Below, in pieces: positions 21,431 to 24,261 of a stretch of 24,261 nucleotides of DNA. The notes beneath the pieces were generated by a model that saw only the letters and a list, made by a program, of their open reading frames with translations, had not been told where the DNA came from and searched no databases. The position numbers were made by a program, and so were the translations under genes. The stretch is from JAFGBM01 sp964564915. GTDB taxonomy: Bacteria; Actinomycetota; Actinomycetes; Actinomycetales; Demequinaceae. The stretch spans positions 1 to 24,261 of the forward strand of contig CAZMCU010000025.1 of the NCBI GenBank assembly GCA_964564915.1, read 5' to 3'. Every line of letters begins with the position of its first letter. The first letter of the stretch is position 1.

Positions 21431-22845
21431 ATGCCCCAGGACCTTCCCCTCGTCGCCGCCGGTGAGGCGGACGCCGACATGACGCTCGATGAGGATGCCG
21501 GCGCCGTCGTCCGTCGGAGCGTGCTTCCCGGTGGTGTGCGCGTCCTCACCGAACACCTTCCCGGTTTGAAATCCGCGACCGTCGGAGCGTGGGTTGGGGT
21601 CGGTTCGCGGGACGAGAACTCGGTCCACGCGGGGTCGACGCACTTCCTCGAGCACCTGCTCTTCAAGGGGACCGCACGGCGTACCGCGTTCGACATCGCC
21701 GAGGCTTTCGACCGAGTCGGGGCGGAGCACAACGCGCTGACCGGCAAGGAGTACACGTGCTACTACGGGCGCGTGCTCGATGCCGACGTGCCGATGGCCC
21801 TCGACGTCACGCTTGACATGGTGACCTCCGCGCGGCTCGACGAGGCCGACTTCGAGATGGAACGCGGGGTGATTCTCGAGGAACTCGCGATGAACGAGGA
21901 CGATCCCGGGAACGTGGCGGACGAGGCGTTCGCCGCCGCCGTGTTCGGCGGGCACCCGCTGGGGCGCCCGATCGGCGGTACCCCCGAGATCATTGCCGCG
22001 GTTCCCCGTTCGGCCGTCTGGGACCACTACAAGGCCCGCTACGTGGCCCCGGAGCTCGTCGTCGCCGCCGCTGGGGCCGTTTCCCACGAGGACGTGTGCG
22101 CGATGACCCTCGACGCGCTCTCTCGAGGAGGGTGGGACGTATCGGGGCGGGTGCCCCCCGTGGGGCGGCGGGACCGTTTAGCCTCGGTCGACGCTTCCTT
22201 CACCCCGTCCGTGACGGTCGAGCGCGACGACGAACAAGCGAACATCATCATCGGGTCGCGGGGGTTTCGGATGACGGACGATCGCCGCGCCGTTTTCGGG
22301 GTGTACCTCGCGATCCTCGGGGGCGGACCTTCCTCCCGGCTATTCCAGGAGATCCGGGAGCGAAGGGGGCTCGCGTATTCGGTGTCCGCGTTCGCCTCTC
22401 CCTCTGCGGAGACGGGGCTCTTCGGGATGCACGCCGGATGCACACCGGAGCGCGCCGACGAAGTGACCGGATTGATGACGTCCGAGTTCGAGCGGATGGC
22501 GGACGGCGTGTCGGGGCAGGAACTCGAACGCGCGATCGGCCAGATCACCGGCGCCACCGTGTTGCGACTCGAGGATTCCTACTCACGCATGTCCCGGCTC
22601 GGAAAGGCCGAGGTGTTCTTCGGCGAGTACTGGACCGTCGAGGAGGCGCTCGACGAGATCCAGGCGGTGACCCGCGAGGACGTGGCCGCTCTGGCGGGGG
22701 ANNNNNNNNNNNNNNNNNNNNNNNNNNNNNNNNNNNNNNNNNNNNNNNNNNNNNNNNNNNNNNNNNNNNNNNNNNNNNNNNNNNNNNNNNNNNNNNNNNN
22801 NTGCCGCAAGACCGGTGCGTGGTGCGCGTGGGGCCGGTGACCTGA
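21431..22845 (+). CDS. M16 family zinc peptidase, interrupted by gap 3
   Basis: Soluble processing-peptidase-like zinc metalloprotease (pitrilysin family). The inverted zinc motif HFLEH is at residues 71-75, with the downstream Glu ligand in EEL near 150-151. The C-terminal half has the GGGPSSRLFQEIRERRGLAY segment that shapes the substrate chamber. The gap falls close to the C-terminus. Continuing the upstream frame gives a poor end, while the frame starting at 22804 gives PQDRCVVRVGPVT and a stop at 22843-22845, matching the usual family ending. The real missing length should then be 2 modulo 3 and probably only a few tens of bases. In many actinobacteria this gene follows pnp directly and precedes dapB. 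ATG 21431 fits a leaderless start; ATG 21479 is an alternative. Confidence 0.92.
22702..22801. other. Assembly gap 3 (100 N) near the end of the M16 peptidase gene
   Basis: The upstream side ends on the first two bases (GA) of a codon. The downstream side begins with the last two bases (TG) of one, then PQDRCVVRVGPV. An intact gene therefore needs 3k+2 missing bases. Alignment of the visible ends suggests about five residues are missing, far fewer than 100 nt. Confidence 0.8.
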
Positions 22846-22868
22846 ACTCGCCGCGAAGCCCGACCGCG

Positions 22869-22874
22869 TATCGT
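22869..22874 (+). promoter_or_regulatory. -10 element of dapB (leaderless arrangement)
   Basis: TATCGT ends 6 nt before ATG 22881, in the 35-nt interval after the M16 stop, and no ribosome binding site precedes the ATG. This mirrors proS and the M16 gene. Confidence 0.45.
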
Positions 22875-22880
22875 GGTCCC

Positions 22881-23624
22881 ATGATCAGGGTTGCGGTGGT
22901 TGGAGCTGCGGGGCGCATGGGCGCAACGGTGGTGCGCGCGGTCGAGGATGCGCCGGACATGGAAGTCGCGGCGGCGCTCGACGTGGCCTGGGATGTCGAC
23001 GTGGCCCGCACGGCGGGGGCCAGCGTCGCGATCGAGTTCACCGCCCCGGAGTCGACGGAAGCGAACGTTCACGCCTTGATCGATGCCGGCATGCATGTGG
23101 TCGTCGGGACCACCGGTTGGACCGAGGATTCCCTCGAACGTGTTCGCGATCACCTTCTGGATGCCCCCTCCCTTGGAGTGCTCGTTGCCCCCAACTTCGC
23201 GCTTGGGGCCGTGCTCGCCATGCGCTTCGCCGCCCAGGCGGCACCGTACTTCGAGTCGACGGAGGTGATCGAGCTCCACCACCCCGAGAAGGTGGACGCC
23301 CCCTCGGGAACCGCGCGCGAGACCGCGAGGCGTATCGCCGCCTCCCGCACCGCGGCGGGGCTCGGCGCGCAACCGGATGCTACGGGGTCGTCCCTCGACG
23401 GGGCGCGGGGAGCGAGTGTCGACGGCGTCCCCATCCACTCGGTCCGCCTCCGCGGGCTCGTCGCCCACCAGGAGGTGCTCCTCGGCAATCCCGGGGAAGT
23501 GCTGACGCTTCGCCACGACAGCCTCGACCGTGCGTCGTTCATGCCCGGGGTGCTCCTTGGCGTGCGCCGGGTTTCCACTCACCCCGGACTGACCGTCGGT
23601 CTCGACGCGTACCTCGACCTCTAG
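22881..23624 (+). CDS. dapB: 4-hydroxy-tetrahydrodipicolinate reductase
   Basis: NAD(P)H-dependent reductase of the diaminopimelate/lysine pathway, needed for peptidoglycan cross-bridges and lysine. It is 247 aa, normal for actinobacterial DapB. The N-terminal Rossmann motif VVGAAGRMG (residues 6-14) binds the nicotinamide cofactor; GTTGW and APNFALG follow in the middle. The catalytic/substrate segment ELHHPEKVDAPSGTA holds the conserved His pair and Lys, and HSVRLRGLVAHQEV lies beyond it. The frame is open from 22815, but ATG 22881 gives the family N-terminus MIRVAVVGA. M16-dapB order is conserved in actinobacteria. The next gene starts 17 nt downstream. Confidence 0.97.
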   Translation: MIRVAVVGAAGRMGATVVRAVEDAPDMEVAAALDVAWDVDVARTAGASVAIEFTAPESTEANVHALIDAGMHVVVGTTGWTEDSLERVRDHLLDAPSLGVLVAPNFALGAVLAMRFAAQAAPYFESTEVIELHHPEKVDAPSGTARETARRIAASRTAAGLGAQPDATGSSLDGARGASVDGVPIHSVRLRGLVAHQEVLLGNPGEVLTLRHDSLDRASFMPGVLLGVRRVSTHPGLTVGLDAYLDL

Positions 23625-23641
23625 GTCGGCACCCCGGCTCG

Positions 23642-24136
23642 ATGAAGCTCATCCGCACCCCCGCGTTCCTCGTGACCTCGTCGATCACGATGATCCTTCT
23701 GCTCTACTTCGGGCTCGTCGCTAACCGTGCGTTCGTCTTGCTCGCGACGGAGGACCTGTTCGCCAAGATTCTCGGCGTCGTGATGCTGGTGTTCCCCGTC
23801 ATTGGCGTGTGGTGGATGGTGCACGAGTGGCGGATCGGAACCACCGTTCAGCGCATGGTTGACGCCCTCGAGGGGGAGGGGCGGCTTCCTCTTCACGACG
23901 GCGAGATGCTCCCGAGTGGGAGGCTCACCGAGGATGCGGCCGACGCGGTGTTTGAGGTCGCCCGGCGCGGGGTGGAGGACCGCCCGAACGACTGGCGGGC
24001 GTGGTTCCACGTCGCGTACGCGTACGAGGCGGTGCGCGAGCGGCCGCAGGCTCGGAAGGCGCTGCGTCATGCCGCGGATCTGTTCCGGCGAGACCGAACG
24101 GCGCGGCGCGGAACGGTTGCGTCGCTGGACGATTGA
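23642..24136 (+). CDS. Small membrane protein with TPR-like cytoplasmic tail
   Basis: 164-aa protein of unknown function. Two membrane helices (about residues 8-30 and 39-61) are followed by a soluble region rich in Arg, Glu and Ala. There the segment AADAVFEVARRGVEDRPNDWRAWFHVAYAYEAV resembles a tetratricopeptide helix pair (about 100-150). Proteins of this layout sit directly after dapB in several actinobacterial families, so it is probably a conserved hypothetical rather than an acquired gene. ATG 23642 lies 17 nt after the dapB stop with no strong ribosome binding site, suggesting co-transcription and coupling. Confidence 0.82.
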   Translation: MKLIRTPAFLVTSSITMILLLYFGLVANRAFVLLATEDLFAKILGVVMLVFPVIGVWWMVHEWRIGTTVQRMVDALEGEGRLPLHDGEMLPSGRLTEDAADAVFEVARRGVEDRPNDWRAWFHVAYAYEAVRERPQARKALRHAADLFRRDRTARRGTVASLDD

Positions 24137-24183
24137 GGCGCCCTGGCGGGCGCTGCGGTGAGGAGCCCTGACGGGCGCTGAAG
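24134..24183. repeat. Two-copy tandem repeat, 25-bp unit
   Basis: Copies at 24134-24158 and 24159-24183 match at 21 of 25 positions and begin with the stop TGA of the preceding gene. The core GCCCTGGCGGGCGCTG / GCCCTGACGGGCGCTG is self-complementary in part (GCGCC with GGGCGC), so the transcript could fold. The remaining bases to 24261 contain a small GAACC/GGTTC hairpin at about 24203-24215 and no gene I can support. Confidence 0.6.
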
Positions 24184-24261
24184 GCTCGTTGTCGCGCGGA
24201 GGTGAACCTTTGGTTCCCGCTCGCGCGCGGTCCGCGCATCAGAGCGCCCCTGCAGACGGTG

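Noticed and set aside
22802..22840. M16 peptidase ending at 22840 in the assembled frame
   Set aside because: The residues after the gap in that frame are unlike the family end; the neighbouring frame gives a typical ending and stop at 22845.
1..24261. CRISPR arrays, tRNA or rRNA genes, insertion sequences, integrases or prophage genes
   Set aside because: None seen on either strand. The only repeats are the short ones listed, and every large frame is accounted for.

Overview
The window is chromosomal DNA from a high-GC Gram-positive bacterium of the class Actinomycetia. The evidence is the strong G/C bias at third codon positions, a short NusA with no C-terminal repeats, YlxR between nusA and infB, a long Pro/Ala/Gly-rich IF2, a DUF4439 lipoprotein beside proS, and a structured leader in front of pnp. 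The genus cannot be named from sequence alone. Three runs of exactly 100 N mark scaffold joins in a draft genome or MAG.

Region 1 (1-12872) is the conserved translation, RNA-processing and cofactor cluster: proS, a DUF4439 lipoprotein on the minus strand, then nusA-ylxR-infB-rbfA-truB-ribF-rpsO-pnp. It closes with a very strong intrinsic terminator. Several junctions are tightly coupled (infB/rbfA share a base, truB overlaps rbfA by 20 nt, truB/ribF overlap as ATGA). rimP, which usually precedes nusA, is absent. The rpsO-pnp spacer carries an elaborate RNA leader: two compact hairpins, a roughly 70-nt RNase III-like hairpin, and a final hairpin that hides the pnp ribosome binding site.

Region 2 (12873-21266) is an accessory block between pnp and the M16 peptidase/dapB pair. 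It holds a terpenoid-cyclase-fold protein, a membrane GGDEF-EAL c-di-GMP enzyme in a two-gene operon with a DUF5317 membrane protein, a P2-type cation ATPase, and a PEPCK-like P-loop protein of the DUF4914 family. The GGDEF-EAL gene is preceded by a leader with four mutually compatible perfect pairings, including a potential pseudoknot. An 8-bp closing stem abuts the Shine-Dalgarno, and a 28-codon upstream ORF ends inside the structure. I match it to no riboswitch class, and it is the best candidate here for something undescribed.

Region 3 (21267-24261) has an M16 zinc peptidase, dapB (lysine/diaminopimelate synthesis) and a small membrane protein with a TPR-like tail, followed by a short tandem repeat.

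Promoter-like -10 hexamers of the form TANNNT lie exactly 6 nt upstream of the start codons of proS, the M16 peptidase and dapB, and a weaker CATGAT does so for the cyclase-like gene. This suggests leaderless mRNAs. Gap 1 is almost certainly an artefact because its two flanks are the same 26 bp. Gaps 2 and 3 each interrupt one gene, and reading frames on the two sides constrain the true missing length modulo 3.
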